Shown: positions 34,764-43,554 of the stretch, piece by piece
Layout of the letters: each line of letters opens with the position of its first letter
Position numbering within the stretch: the stretch's first letter is position 1
NCBI GenBank assembly: GCA_001896885.1
Contig: MKRJ01000014.1
Location: 62,001-126,000 of the forward strand
Source: Rhizobiales bacterium 65-79
GTDB taxonomy: Bacteria > Pseudomonadota > Alphaproteobacteria > Rhizobiales > Rhizobiaceae
Direction: 5' to 3'
Length of the DNA: 64,000 nucleotides
Notes under the pieces: model-generated
Told to the model about the DNA's origin: nothing
The model's database searches: none
The model's input: only the letters and a program-made list of their open reading frames with translations
Made by a program: the position numbers and the translations under genes

Positions 34764-35381
34764 ATGAGGTCAGCGGCGATCGATATCGCGCCGTCACGAG
34801 CCGAAAGGCGAAGCTTCCAGCGCGTTCGCGTCAAGATCTACGGCCGCTTCATGCTGGAGGACCGGACCGAGCATCCCTGCCAGGTTGTGGACATGTCGCC
34901 CGGTAACGTGGCGCTCCGCGCCGATCGCGTCGGCGAGCCTGGCGAGAAGGTGATCGCCTATATCGATCATATCGGCCGTGTGGAGGGCGTCATCACCCGT
35001 CGCCTGCAGGACGGCTTCGCGATGACCGTCATCGCGTCGGACCGAAAGAAGGACAAGCTCGCCGCCCAGCTCACCTGGCTCGCCAACAAGCACGAGCTTG
35101 ACCTGCCCGAGGATCGTCGTCACGAACGCGTGGCGCCGCGCAACCCGATGAGCGTGCTCAAGCTGGCGGACGGGCGGCAGTATCAATGCCGCATCATCGA
35201 CCTGTCGCTGTCGGGCGCCGCGATCGAGATCGAGGTCAAGCCGGCGCTCGGCGTGCAGGTGACGCTCGGCACGATGCGCGGTCAGGTCGTGCGCCATTTC
35301 GAGGACGGCATCGCCGTGGAGTTCGCCGTGGTGCAGCGGCCTGAGATGCTCGACGCGGCATTCCAGCAGCAGGCATCGTGA
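34764..35381 (+). CDS. tandem PilZ-domain protein (c-di-GMP effector candidate)
   Basis: There are two PilZ domains in 205 aa. Domain 1 (about residues 12-95) has RRSFQR but DMSPGN where the binding motif D-x-S-x-x-G expects Gly, so it is degenerate. Domain 2 (about residues 115-195) has RRHERV and a complete DLSLSG. Cyclic-di-GMP binding is therefore expected mainly in the second domain. No other output domain is present. Such rhizobial proteins are implicated in motility and surface control. The promoter is probably in the AT-rich stretch at 34680-34740. Confidence 0.85.
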   Translation: MRSAAIDIAPSRAERRSFQRVRVKIYGRFMLEDRTEHPCQVVDMSPGNVALRADRVGEPGEKVIAYIDHIGRVEGVITRRLQDGFAMTVIASDRKKDKLAAQLTWLANKHELDLPEDRRHERVAPRNPMSVLKLADGRQYQCRIIDLSLSGAAIEIEVKPALGVQVTLGTMRGQVVRHFEDGIAVEFAVVQRPEMLDAAFQQQAS

Positions 35382-35817
35382 ACGGGCAATAGAGCAGTGG
35401 GCGTTCTGACGAACGCGTTGTCCGCTGCTCCAGCGTGGTTTCCTTAGCCGCATTTGTGCGACGCCAGCCGATTCCGTCTGGCTGCAAAATGCTCTAGCCG
35501 CAGCGTTCCTGCGTCGAAGGCCGGTGTCACCGGCCTTTTTTATTGCCCCAAGGATCCTCTTACGACCAGGCATCGCGGGTCCCGGCCTGTGGCTGCCGGC
35601 GAACTCCATGCCGTGAATTTTCATCCCGCCTTTGAGACTGCCGTTCCCGAGGGATCCATCGCCCGAGGAAAATATTAATCCATTCCATAAAATTTTCATC
35701 AGTTTTTATATTTATTCTATTCTTATTCTATGCGCATTGGAATCAAACTATACTATGCAATTTTGCGTGGAATAAATCCACGTCTGTCATTGTGGCCTCA
35801 AACGGGGAGACACCACA
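35382..35817. other. intergenic region with terminator and AT-rich promoter zone
   Basis: No supported ORF. It holds a small palindrome GCGTTC-TGAC-GAACGC (35401-35416), the terminator at 35517-35544, and an unusually AT-rich stretch at about 35675-35765 that probably contains the promoter of the transglutaminase-like gene. Confidence 0.6.
35517..35544 (+). terminator. rho-independent terminator
   Basis: AAGGCCGGT (35517-35525) pairs with ACCGGCCTT (35529-35537), followed by a T-run (TTTTATT to 35544). It is about 135 bases downstream of the PilZ stop. Confidence 0.88.
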
Positions 35818-36432
35818 ATGATGACGGGGCGGGCCTTCGGGTTGATCGCGGCGGTGACAATGCCGCTTGCGTCATGGGCGGGTTCGGCGGATGCGGCCGG
35901 ATCGTTCATGCCGACCGGCAATTCGACTTCTCAGCCTATCGGCCACTACGAGTTCTGCAAGAAGCTGCCGATCGAGTGCAAGGAGCGCACGCCGGTGGAA
36001 GCGCCGATCGAGCTCACACGTCAGCTCTGGGCCGAGATTATCGCGGTCAACAACGGGGTCAACACCCGCATCCAGCCGCGCACCGACCTGGAAAACTATG
36101 GTGTCGAGGAATACTGGGCCTATCCCGACAACGGTTATGGCGACTGCGAGGACTACGCTCTGGAGAAACGCCGTGAGCTGATGCAGAAGGGTGTCCCCGC
36201 CGGAGACGTGCTGATGACGGTGGTGCGGCAGCCGAACGGCGACGGACATGCCGTCCTGACCGTGCACACCAGCCTCGGCGATTACGTCCTCGACAATCTG
36301 GAGCCGCGGGTGCTCGTCTGGACCGATACGAAATACCAGTACCTGAAGCGGCAGTCGGAAACCAATTCCGGCGAGTGGGTCTCGATCCGGGACGATCGCT
36401 CTACGACTGTCGCGGTCGGCAGCGTCAAATAA
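35818..36432 (+). CDS. bacterial transglutaminase-like cysteine peptidase (BTLCP family)
   Basis: A signal peptide (MMTGRAFGLIAAVTMPLASWAGSADA) precedes a transglutaminase-like fold. The triad is Cys110 (YGDCEDYAL), His144 (DGHAVLTV) and Asp159 (YVLDN). BTLCP proteins (PF06035) are periplasmic; the best-known relative, LapG, cleaves an adhesin under c-di-GMP control. At 204 aa it is a plain single-domain form, and no LapD is seen nearby, so that role is not implied. The start is a double ATG behind GGGGAGA. Confidence 0.88.
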   Translation: MMTGRAFGLIAAVTMPLASWAGSADAAGSFMPTGNSTSQPIGHYEFCKKLPIECKERTPVEAPIELTRQLWAEIIAVNNGVNTRIQPRTDLENYGVEEYWAYPDNGYGDCEDYALEKRRELMQKGVPAGDVLMTVVRQPNGDGHAVLTVHTSLGDYVLDNLEPRVLVWTDTKYQYLKRQSETNSGEWVSIRDDRSTTVAVGSVK

Positions 36433-36736
36433 CGCTGCGGCCGGCGCTGGATCCCCAGCGCCGCCAGGTCTGCAAATTTTCCGCGCCGGCGGCGCGGATC
36501 CGAGAAGCCCGGTCGAGTCCCCACCCTCCCCGTCCCCAACGACCGGGCCCAGGAGCCGGCCCATGTCCCTGGGCCGGCTCCGCCTTTTCTGGCCGGGCCC
36601 TTCAGGCAGTCGGACCGGCTTCAAAGGCCGCGAAGCGGACGTATTTACCCGTCGTTTACCATAAGCCGGCAAGGTCCCTCGATCGAGGCACGCGGCGGAA
36701 CGTCGAGGCCGATTACCGTCGCGCCCGGGGGTTGGG
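36433..36736. other. intergenic region with terminator
   Basis: This gap of about 300 bases contains the strong terminator at 36553-36589 and a short AT-richer stretch near 36640-36670 that may be the promoter of the next gene. No credible ORF. Confidence 0.6.
36553..36589 (+). terminator. rho-independent terminator
   Basis: A perfect 11-bp stem, GAGCCGGCCCA (36553-36563) with TGGGCCGGCTC (36570-36580), is followed by CGCCTTTTC. It ends the transglutaminase-like gene transcript. Confidence 0.85.
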
Positions 36737-37471
36737 ATGACGCAGAACGCCCATTCGGCCGATAGCACGGACGTGAGAGGAATGGACCAGGCGTTCCTTT
36801 TGCGCGCCTTCTATATCTTCGCGGCCGTCGCGCTGGCCTCCGCGCTCATCGCCGCCGCGGGCAGATGGCTCGGGCCCGCCATTTCTCTGGGCGGCTACTC
36901 CGACGACCTGACGCCGCGCGAGATCGTCATCGGCAACAATGTCCTTTCGGTGCCGGCCAACGCGATCCGCTTCGAGGAGGCACGGCATGACGGGCTCGCG
37001 CCGCGGCTCGATCTCTACCTGCGCTGGCCGGACCTGACCGGCTATTCCCGCGCAGCCAGCGACGACTTCAACAACAAGGACGACCGCAGGGATATCCTTT
37101 TCCTGTCGTTCGAGCCGCAGGCGATGTCGCGCGACATGGGTGGCCGGTTCGATCCGATCTATCGCTCGCTCGTCGTCGAACCGGGCAGCGCCGGCGAGAA
37201 CGGCCTGACGCTCTATGATTTCCGGCCGGACACGGGCTATCTGAACGAGATGCTGGCCGTCGCAAGCCAGCCGAATGGCGAGCCGTTCGTCGCCCGCTGC
37301 CTTGTCGCCGCCGCTGCCCGCGATTCGCTGGCGCCGTGCCAGCGCGACGTGCTGGTCGGGGACGAACTCTCCCTCAATTACCGCTTTCCACGTGAATTGC
37401 TGGGCGATTGGCGATTGCTCGATGCAGCCGTGATCGCCAAGGCCAGATCGTTCATAAGGACGGAAAAATAG
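36737..37471 (+). CDS. conserved hypothetical single-pass membrane protein (244 aa)
   Basis: A short cytoplasmic N-terminus is followed by one hydrophobic segment (about residues 21-43, LRAFYIFAAVALASALIAAA). The periplasmic domain of about 200 residues includes REIVIGNNVLSVPANAIRF, LDLYLRWPDLTGYS and a pair of Cys near residues 190-205. From memory this matches a rhizobial hypothetical family without known function. It ends three bases before the convergent DUF3126 gene. Confidence 0.7.
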   Translation: MTQNAHSADSTDVRGMDQAFLLRAFYIFAAVALASALIAAAGRWLGPAISLGGYSDDLTPREIVIGNNVLSVPANAIRFEEARHDGLAPRLDLYLRWPDLTGYSRAASDDFNNKDDRRDILFLSFEPQAMSRDMGGRFDPIYRSLVVEPGSAGENGLTLYDFRPDTGYLNEMLAVASQPNGEPFVARCLVAAAARDSLAPCQRDVLVGDELSLNYRFPRELLGDWRLLDAAVIAKARSFIRTEK

Positions 37472-37474
37472 TCT

Positions 37475-37681
37475 TCAGAGATCGACGTCCAGAATGGCCA
37501 TGGAGAAATTGTAGGAAAGTTCTCCATCGTCGTCATCGCGGAAGATGATGCCGAGAAATTCGTCGCCGAGATAGAGCTCGCAGGAATCATCCTTGCGCGG
37601 CCGCGCTTTCACTTCCAGCGCAGGATTCTTGAATGTCCGCTTGAAATAGGCATCCAGTTTTCTGATTTCTTCGGGCTTCAA
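37475..37681 (-). CDS. DUF3126 family protein (68 aa)
   Basis: The product MKPEEIRKLDAYFKRTF ... ARPRKDDSCELYLGDEFLG ... YNFSMAILDVDL is the complete alphaproteobacterial DUF3126 family, whose function is unknown. The start is a TTG at 37681 with GGAGAG seven bases upstream. Extending to ATG 37759 would add 26 low-complexity residues absent from the family. It lies 99 bases downstream of cysE on the same strand. Confidence 0.85.
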   Translation of the reverse strand: MKPEEIRKLDAYFKRTFKNPALEVKARPRKDDSCELYLGDEFLGIIFRDDDDGELSYNFSMAILDVDL

Positions 37682-37780
37682 GAAAACTCTCCGGTGACAG
37701 TTCGCACTCGCGCCCGAAGGCGCCGACGGGGCCGCTTCTGCCACGCCGGTCCTCACCATGTAAAGCCCGGGAGCGGTCTT

Positions 37781-38620
37781 TCAACCGTTGGGAAAGGCAT
37801 GGTCCTGACTGCCGAGCAACTGGTCCATGGCGCGCGAAGGCTCATCGCAGCCGGACTCGCCGACGATCCGCGCCGGCACGCCCGCGACCGTTTTGTTGTT
37901 CGGGATCGAGGTGAGCAGCACCGAACCAGCCGCGACCTTGGAGCAATGGCCTACCTCGATATTGCCGAGGATCTTGGCGCCGGCTCCGATCAGTACGCCG
38001 TACCGGATCTTCGGATGGCGATCGCCGCCCGCCTTGCCGGTGCCGCCGAGCGTCACGCCATGCAGCATCGAGACGTTGTCCTCGACCACGGCGGTCTCGC
38101 CGACGACCACGCCGGTGGCGTGATCGATGAAGATGCCCTTGCCCAGCCGCGCCGCCGGGTGGATGTCGACCTGGAAGACCGCCGAAGAGCGGCTTTGCAA
38201 GTAAAGCGCGAAATCGCGCCGGCCGTTCCGCCAAAGCCAGTGGGCGAGCCGATGCGTCTGGATGGCATGAAAACCCTTGAAATAGAGGATCGGCATCAGG
38301 AACCGGTCGCAGGCGGGATCGCGGTCGTAATAGGCCTGGATATCGACGCGCACGGTCGTACTCCAGTCCGGATCCTGCCTGATCATCTCGGCGAAGGTCT
38401 GCCGGATGATGTCCGCGCCCATGTCGGCATGGTCGAGCCGCTCGGACAGGCGGTGGATGACCGCGCCTTCGAGCGTCGGCTGATTGAGGATGGTCGAAAA
38501 GAGAAAAGCGGAGAGCAGCGGGTCGTTGGCGACGGCTTCGGCCGCTTCCTCGCGCACGGCGTTCCAGATCGGGTCGACGGCCTGCAGGCCGGCGCTTCTG
38601 GCGGCGTTGCGAATGTTCAT
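37781..38620 (-). CDS. cysE: serine O-acetyltransferase
   Basis: CysE makes O-acetylserine from serine and acetyl-CoA, the first committed step of cysteine synthesis. The N-terminal helical SATase domain (DPIWNAVREEAAEAVANDPLL ...) is followed by left-handed beta-helix hexapeptide repeats (VDIHPAARLGKGIFIDHATG ... HGVTLGGTG ... AAGSVLL) and a C-terminal tail. The length (279 aa) is typical. The C-terminus does not end in the canonical Ile that binds CysK, so complex formation is uncertain. Confidence 0.94.
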   Translation of the reverse strand: MNIRNAARSAGLQAVDPIWNAVREEAAEAVANDPLLSAFLFSTILNQPTLEGAVIHRLSERLDHADMGADIIRQTFAEMIRQDPDWSTTVRVDIQAYYDRDPACDRFLMPILYFKGFHAIQTHRLAHWLWRNGRRDFALYLQSRSSAVFQVDIHPAARLGKGIFIDHATGVVVGETAVVEDNVSMLHGVTLGGTGKAGGDRHPKIRYGVLIGAGAKILGNIEVGHCSKVAAGSVLLTSIPNNKTVAGVPARIVGESGCDEPSRAMDQLLGSQDHAFPNG

Positions 38621-39009
38621 CGGCGCTCTTCCTTCCGCTGCGGGCGGGTGCCACCGCCATCATCTTTCATAGTCCATCGCGGGATTTCATTGAACCGCAA
38701 TTTCCTTAAGCGTGATTCAAGTGGATTTGATGTGCCGTTTTTCAAGCGATCGTGGAAAACGAATCGTTGATCGGACTTATCGAAGGAGACCGCTTCCGGG
38801 CTTCCTATAAAGACCGTCGAGGAATTCGAAAGCCACGACTTACCAGACATGGACGTCGAGCCACGGCCGCGAAATGCTCGCGAGTGCGCGCCAACAGGTG
38901 AAAACGTACGGTCGGGCGGGGCTTCCGCCGTGGCGCGCCGCCCGGTGGAAGCGGGCCAGAGCGCCCACGGGAGAGTCTGAGGCCCACAAGCCGTAGGCGC
39001 CCGATCTCG
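38621..39009. other. intergenic region without recognised gene
   Basis: These 389 bases lie upstream of cysE (minus strand) and downstream of the alpha/beta hydrolase gene. The first 130 bases are relatively AT-rich and probably hold the cysE promoter. A short plus-strand frame from 38849 is Arg-rich and unconvincing. A hairpin, CCCGATCT-CGTC-AGATCGGG (39000-39019), overlaps the hydrolase stop. Confidence 0.55.
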
Positions 39010-39765
39010 TCAGATCGGGTGCTCGCGCAGGAACGCCAGCGCGCGCTTCTTGAAGGTGCGGTCGCCGACGGAAAGCATGTGGTCGCGGCCCTCGATAGCG
39101 AAGGCCTCGCCATGCGGCATCAGCTCGGCCAGCTTCGACGGCGAGCCGGCGATGTCGTCCGTCGTTCCGACGGCGACCAGCGTCGGCTGATAGATGCCCG
39201 CGACCTCCTCCGCGCCTATCAGGTCGCGCGAGGTCCTGATGCAGGCGGCGAGCGCCTGCCGGTCGCTCCTGGTCTGGTCGGCAAAGGTGCGGAACATCTT
39301 TCCCCGCGGATGCGTGATCGAAGAGGGATCCTCCGCGAGCAGCGCATCGGCGATCGGATCCCAGTCGCCGACGCCTTTCACCATCCCCTCGCCCAGCCCG
39401 CCGAGTATCAGCGTCGCCACCTTCGAGGGATAGTCGAGCGCCATGAAGGCGGCGATGCGCGCGCCCATGGAATAGCCCATGACATGGGCGCGCGGAATGC
39501 CGAGATGGTCGAGCAGCGCCGCGGCGTCGCCGGCCATCTTCTGCGCGCGGTAGTCCTCCGGCTCATAGCTCTTGGAGGACGCGCCGTGGCCGCGATTGTC
39601 GAAAGCGATCGCCCGGTAGCCGGCCTCAGTCAGCGTCTTGACCCAGCCCGGGGTCACCCAATTGACGATGTGGCTCGAACCGAAGCCGTGGATGAGCAGG
39701 ACCGGCTCGCCCTCGCCCTGGTCGATGAAGGCCAGGTCGAATCCGTCGTGATGGAAGAACTGCAT
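39010..39765 (-). CDS. alpha/beta hydrolase
   Basis: This is an esterase-like hydrolase (251 aa). The oxyanion block is LLIHGFGSSH, the nucleophile elbow GYSMGA (Ser99), and a C-terminal GRDHM provides the catalytic His; an acid lies near DDIAGSP. The start ATG 39765 gives MQFFHHDGFDLAFIDQGEG, the usual beginning. The longer upstream frame is Arg/Pro-rich. It is cytoplasmic and the substrate is unknown. The gene is followed by about 390 bases before cysE. Confidence 0.87.
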   Translation of the reverse strand: MQFFHHDGFDLAFIDQGEGEPVLLIHGFGSSHIVNWVTPGWVKTLTEAGYRAIAFDNRGHGASSKSYEPEDYRAQKMAGDAAALLDHLGIPRAHVMGYSMGARIAAFMALDYPSKVATLILGGLGEGMVKGVGDWDPIADALLAEDPSSITHPRGKMFRTFADQTRSDRQALAACIRTSRDLIGAEEVAGIYQPTLVAVGTTDDIAGSPSKLAELMPHGEAFAIEGRDHMLSVGDRTFKKRALAFLREHPI

Positions 39766-39817
39766 GGCGCCCCGCCTGGAAATCCGAACAAGCCGCAAGG
39801 CTGCCGATATGGGCGGC

Positions 39818-40330
39818 CTATTCCTGGTGCGAGGCCGCCTCGATGACCGGATGGTGCATGAAAACCCCATCCGCGATGCCTGCCTTTTCGGCCATCCCCG
39901 CCTTCAATTCAAGGACGAAACGCGCGGGCTGGTCCGGTGAGATGATGTCGGTCGAGAACGGTTTGCCATGTCGTACCGCCTTCACTTCCCCGCGCTTGCC
40001 GATGAAGATCAGGTCGAGCGGCATGGGCGTGTTCTTCATCCAGAAGGCCAGCGGCGCGCTCTGGTCGAACGCGAACAGCATACCGTGGTCGTCGGGCATC
40101 TCCTGCCGGAACATCAGGCCCCGCTCCTGCTCGTCCGGCGTGTTGGCGATCTCGATGGAGAAGCTGTGCTTACCGTTCGTCCCGTCGACCACGAGCGGCG
40201 TCGGATCGGTCGGCAGGACCATCGGCGACTGGCCGGCGCGAACAGGCGACAGCAGCAATGTGACGGCGAAAACCGCAATGGCGGTTGCGAAAAGCGCACG
40301 TATCGACAGGAACTGAACCCGCGCCGCCAT
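39818..40330 (-). CDS. DUF192 family exported protein
   Basis: A signal or anchor segment (residues 12-32, LFATAIAVFAVTLLLSPVRA) precedes a DUF192 barrel with ANTPDEQERGLMFRQEMPDD and FWMKNTPMPLDLIFI, the family signature. DUF192 proteins (170 aa here) are periplasmic and of unknown function. It lies 37 bases downstream of the double cold-shock gene on the same strand, a pairing often seen in Rhizobiales. Confidence 0.87.
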   Translation of the reverse strand: MAARVQFLSIRALFATAIAVFAVTLLLSPVRAGQSPMVLPTDPTPLVVDGTNGKHSFSIEIANTPDEQERGLMFRQEMPDDHGMLFAFDQSAPLAFWMKNTPMPLDLIFIGKRGEVKAVRHGKPFSTDIISPDQPARFVLELKAGMAEKAGIADGVFMHHPVIEAASHQE

Positions 40331-40366
40331 GATGCCAGCCCCTAGGTCTGTAGCCGAAGCCGGCTC

Positions 40367-40975
40367 TCAATGCGAGGTCGGCAGGGTTCCCATATCGGGA
40401 TGAATTTCGGCAGCCATAAGGCCTTTCTCGCCACGACCGAAGCGGACCAGGACGACCTGCCCCGGACGCAGCTCCGTCAGACCGTAGCGGCGCAGCGTTT
40501 CCATGTGCACGAAGATGTCCTCCGTGCCCTCGCCGCGCGTCAGGAAGCCGAAACCCTTGGTGCGGTTGAACCATTTCACCAGGGCGCGTTCCAACCCGCT
40601 TTCCGGCGTGACCGTGGAGTGGGTGCGCTGGCCGCCCTGCTCGGAAGGGTGGACGGCGGTCGAATTGTCCATGGAGAGGACGCGGAAGGCCTGCATCCCG
40701 CGCTCGCCACGCTTGACCAGGCACACCACGCGCGCGCCTTCGAGCGCCGTCTGGAAGCCGTCGCGGCGCAGGCATGTGACATGCAGCAGGACGTCGCCGG
40801 TGGCGGCCTGGGGGCTCGTCGCGTCAGGCAGGATGAAGCCGTAGCCCTTGGCCACGTCGAACCATTTGATGGCGCCGGAGACTTCGGCGAGATCTTCTTC
40901 CTCAACGGCGCCATCACGCGCCGCGAAGTCGCTTCTCGCGCTGTCCTGCCTCCCCGCAGAGGCCTTGTCCCCCAT
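40367..40975 (-). CDS. double cold-shock-domain protein (CspA family)
   Basis: There are two cold-shock domains in 202 aa. The first has RNP1-like KGYGFI and RNP2-like DVLLHV; the second has KGFGFL and DIFVHM. The N-terminus and the linker are charged and disordered. The alphaproteobacterial two-domain type binds single-stranded RNA/DNA and is often induced in stationary phase. It is probably co-transcribed with the DUF192 gene. Confidence 0.9.
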   Translation of the reverse strand: MGDKASAGRQDSARSDFAARDGAVEEEDLAEVSGAIKWFDVAKGYGFILPDATSPQAATGDVLLHVTCLRRDGFQTALEGARVVCLVKRGERGMQAFRVLSMDNSTAVHPSEQGGQRTHSTVTPESGLERALVKWFNRTKGFGFLTRGEGTEDIFVHMETLRRYGLTELRPGQVVLVRFGRGEKGLMAAEIHPDMGTLPTSH

Positions 40976-41180
40976 CCGAACGCACCCCTTTTGCTACTGC
41001 AACACACCTGATTCCTTACGCAAGGATAACATCCCCCTTCCGGGAGTGCACAAGTCACCTCACGTGATTTTTCAATATTCAACAGGTTTGCAACAAAGAG
41101 GCGCCCGGCGGACGCCCGCGGTTGCCGTTCACCCTCCCGTCGCTCTATGTCTTCGAGGCACGGCAATGAGAGGCAAGAAC

Positions 41181-41621
41181 ATGCGCTATCTTCACACCAT
41201 GATCCGTATCACGAACATCGAGGAATCGCTCGATTTCTACTGCAGGAAGCTCGGGCTCATCGAAACGAGACGCTTCGAGAACGAGAAGGGACGTTATACG
41301 CTGATCTTCCTCGCCGCCTCAAAGGACGCCGACCGGGCGCGAGCCGAACGCGCTCCGGAGATCGAGTTGACCTTCAACTGGGACCCGGAGGAATACAAGG
41401 GCGGCCGCAATTTCGGCCATCTCGCCTACAAGGTCGACAACATCTACGAGACCTGCCGGAAGCTGATGGACGCCGGCGTCACCATCAACCGGCCGCCCCG
41501 CGACGGCAACATGGCCTTCGTCCGGTCGCCCGACAATATCTCGATCGAGCTTCTGCAGGAAGGCGAGCCGCTGGAGCCGGCGGAGCCATGGAAATCGATG
41601 CCGAACACCGGCGTGTGGTAG
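41181..41621 (+). CDS. gloA: lactoylglutathione lyase (glyoxalase I)
   Basis: Glyoxalase I converts the methylglyoxal-glutathione hemithioacetal to S-lactoylglutathione. The 146-residue VOC-fold protein has metal ligands His5, Glu62, His80 and Glu123 in the GloA order, and the sequences [20 protein letters not shown] and [20 protein letters not shown] seven bases before ATG 41181 supports this start; ATG 41166 is the alternative. Confidence 0.92.
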   Translation: MRYLHTMIRITNIEESLDFYCRKLGLIETRRFENEKGRYTLIFLAASKDADRARAERAPEIELTFNWDPEEYKGGRNFGHLAYKVDNIYETCRKLMDAGVTINRPPRDGNMAFVRSPDNISIELLQEGEPLEPAEPWKSMPNTGVW

Positions 41622-41650
41622 GGATCGAGGCGCCGACGCCGACGACTAGC

Positions 41651-42490
41651 TCAGGCGTTTCGCGCCTTCGCGACCCGATCGAGCGCGATCAGCTTTTCGA
41701 GCAATGCCGGCATGTCCTTGAGCGGCACCATGTTGGGGCCATCCGACGGCGCATGATCGGGATCCTGGTGCGTCTCGATGAAGACGCCCGCGACGCCGAC
41801 CGCCACCGCCGCGCGCGCCAGTGTCGCCACGAAGCGGCGCTCGCCGCCGGTCGAGCCGCCCTGCCCGCCCGGCTGCTGCACCGAATGGGTAGCGTCGAAG
41901 ATCACCGGCGTGCCCATCTCCGCCATGATCGGCAGGGAACGCATGTCGGACACGAGCGTGTTATAACCAAAGGAGGCGCCGCGCTCGGTGACCAGGACAT
42001 TCGCGTTGCCGGATCCGGTGATCTTGGCGACGACGTTTTTCATGTCCCACGGCGCCAGGAACTGCCCCTTCTTCACGTTGACGATCCTGCCGGTTCCGGC
42101 GGCGGCGATCAGAAGGTCCGTCTGGCGCGAGAGGAAGGCCGGGATCTGCAGGATATCGACATGCGGCGCGACGAGGCCGCACTGCTCCTCGGTATGGACG
42201 TCCGTCAGGACCGGCAGGGCGAATTCGCGGCGCAGATCGTCGAAGACCGGCATCGCCGCGTCGAGACCCGCGCCCCGCGCGCCCGAAAGCGATGTCCGGT
42301 TCGCCTTGTCGTAGCTCGTCTTGTAGACGAGGCCGATGCCGAGCCGGCCCGCCATTTCCTTGAGGGCGCCCGCCATGTCAAAGGCATGCTGGCGCGACTC
42401 GAGCTGGCAGGGCCCGGCGATCAGCGAAAGCGGGCCGTCATTGGCGAAGGATACGGCGCCGGCCGTCACGATGCGATTTGGTTGGGTCAT
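41651..42490 (-). CDS. kdsA: 3-deoxy-8-phosphooctulonate synthase
   Basis: KdsA condenses arabinose 5-phosphate and phosphoenolpyruvate to Kdo-8-phosphate for the LPS inner core. The TIM barrel shows IAGPCQLES, YKTSYDKANRTS, LTDVHTEEQ, IPAFLSRQTDLL, VNVKKGQF and FDATHSVQ. The AGPCQLES Cys suggests the metal-dependent class. The length (279 aa) is typical. The start overlaps the upstream VOC gene's stop by four bases. Kdo is also the acceptor context for LpxXL. Confidence 0.95.
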   Translation of the reverse strand: MTQPNRIVTAGAVSFANDGPLSLIAGPCQLESRQHAFDMAGALKEMAGRLGIGLVYKTSYDKANRTSLSGARGAGLDAAMPVFDDLRREFALPVLTDVHTEEQCGLVAPHVDILQIPAFLSRQTDLLIAAAGTGRIVNVKKGQFLAPWDMKNVVAKITGSGNANVLVTERGASFGYNTLVSDMRSLPIMAEMGTPVIFDATHSVQQPGGQGGSTGGERRFVATLARAAVAVGVAGVFIETHQDPDHAPSDGPNMVPLKDMPALLEKLIALDRVAKARNA

Positions 42491-43380
42491 GCTGCCTCGA
42501 ACGCGAAGATGGCGCCCTGCCCCGGCGCCGGGAGAATGACGACACGGCCACGATGTTCCTCGCAGTCCATGCCTTTCGAAAGAAGCCAGGACTTGGTCGT
42601 CCTGAGATCCGCCACGCCAAACACGATGGCGCGCGCCTGCAGCCCGCGATCATCGACGGAAGGAACACCGAAGTTCTCACGCAGCGCCTGATTGGTCATC
42701 ATTTCGATCCGGGCGTTGCCGACGGCAAAACGGAACCGACTATGATTGACGCTGTCCGGCTCCGCGCCGCTAACCATGCGAATGATCGGCTCAAAGCCGG
42801 ACGGGTCGGGCGCCGCAAGTACGACTGCCTTCAATCGCGTCGCACCGTTCTCATGGCGCTGCAGGGCCGCGCGATCGACATTCGGCACGCCTGTGCGCTG
42901 GCAGGTGAAGAAGAAGCAGTCCGGCGCCCGCAGGTCGGCCGCGAAGGCTAGCCGGAACGAGGCCTTGTCGTTACGGCCCTCGGCGTCGACGAAATTGCGG
43001 GAGAACTCGAGCACCGGACCCGCCGAAATCCCCTCCTTCACGAAGGCGGCATGGTCGGCCTCGGCGTTTTCGGTGCCGAAGACGACCGCGGAAAATCCCT
43101 CCTCGCCACGGCGGAAGCGATAGGCAAGGTCACGGGCGGCAAAGACGTTGTTGCGACGCGACGCTTCAAGCTGGGTTTTTCCGCCGGCCTGGGCAAGCGG
43201 CTCCAGAAAGGTGCCGTCGGCGAGATAGACGCACGCGTTTTTGGTGCCGAAAGGATGCCTGCCTTCCGGCGCAACCGTGAAGCCGAGCTTGGTCAGCCGG
43301 GTGCGGGCGACGGCCAGCCTGGCTGTCGGCAGCACGACGTGATCGATCGAACGCGGGGCTGGAGGTGTAGGACCGAGCAT
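42487..43380 (-). CDS. VOC superfamily protein with glyoxalase-like domain
   Basis: This 297-residue protein has two betaalphabetabetabeta halves. It begins SIDHVVLPTARLAVARTRLTKLGFTV, typical of the glyoxalase-like domain PF13468, and has a second VOC half near ARAIVFGVADLRTTKSWLL. No classical metal triad is complete by eye, so activity is unknown. It is translationally coupled to kdsA downstream, yet not known in Kdo synthesis. It is divergent from the NCS1 transporter gene. Confidence 0.8.
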   Translation of the reverse strand: MLGPTPPAPRSIDHVVLPTARLAVARTRLTKLGFTVAPEGRHPFGTKNACVYLADGTFLEPLAQAGGKTQLEASRRNNVFAARDLAYRFRRGEEGFSAVVFGTENAEADHAAFVKEGISAGPVLEFSRNFVDAEGRNDKASFRLAFAADLRAPDCFFFTCQRTGVPNVDRAALQRHENGATRLKAVVLAAPDPSGFEPIIRMVSGAEPDSVNHSRFRFAVGNARIEMMTNQALRENFGVPSVDDRGLQARAIVFGVADLRTTKSWLLSKGMDCEEHRGRVVILPAPGQGAIFAFEAA

Positions 43381-43554
43381 GCCGCCATGTGCCTCAAAAA
43401 GCCGAAGGCATCAAGCGGCAGGCCGACGGCTTGCGACGCGGGTTGTCCACCGGCTTGGCGGTCGACGAGGAAGGCCGGCGTTTACTTTACGCGGGGTCAG
43501 CCCTAGCCTCCCCTGTCGGCCGTCTTCCGGCAGATGTTCACGGGGACAAAAGAA

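Noticed and set aside
38849-38980. short plus-strand ORF of about 43 codons in the gap upstream of cysE
   Set aside because: It has no ribosome-binding site, is Arg/Pro-rich, and has no recognisable similarity.
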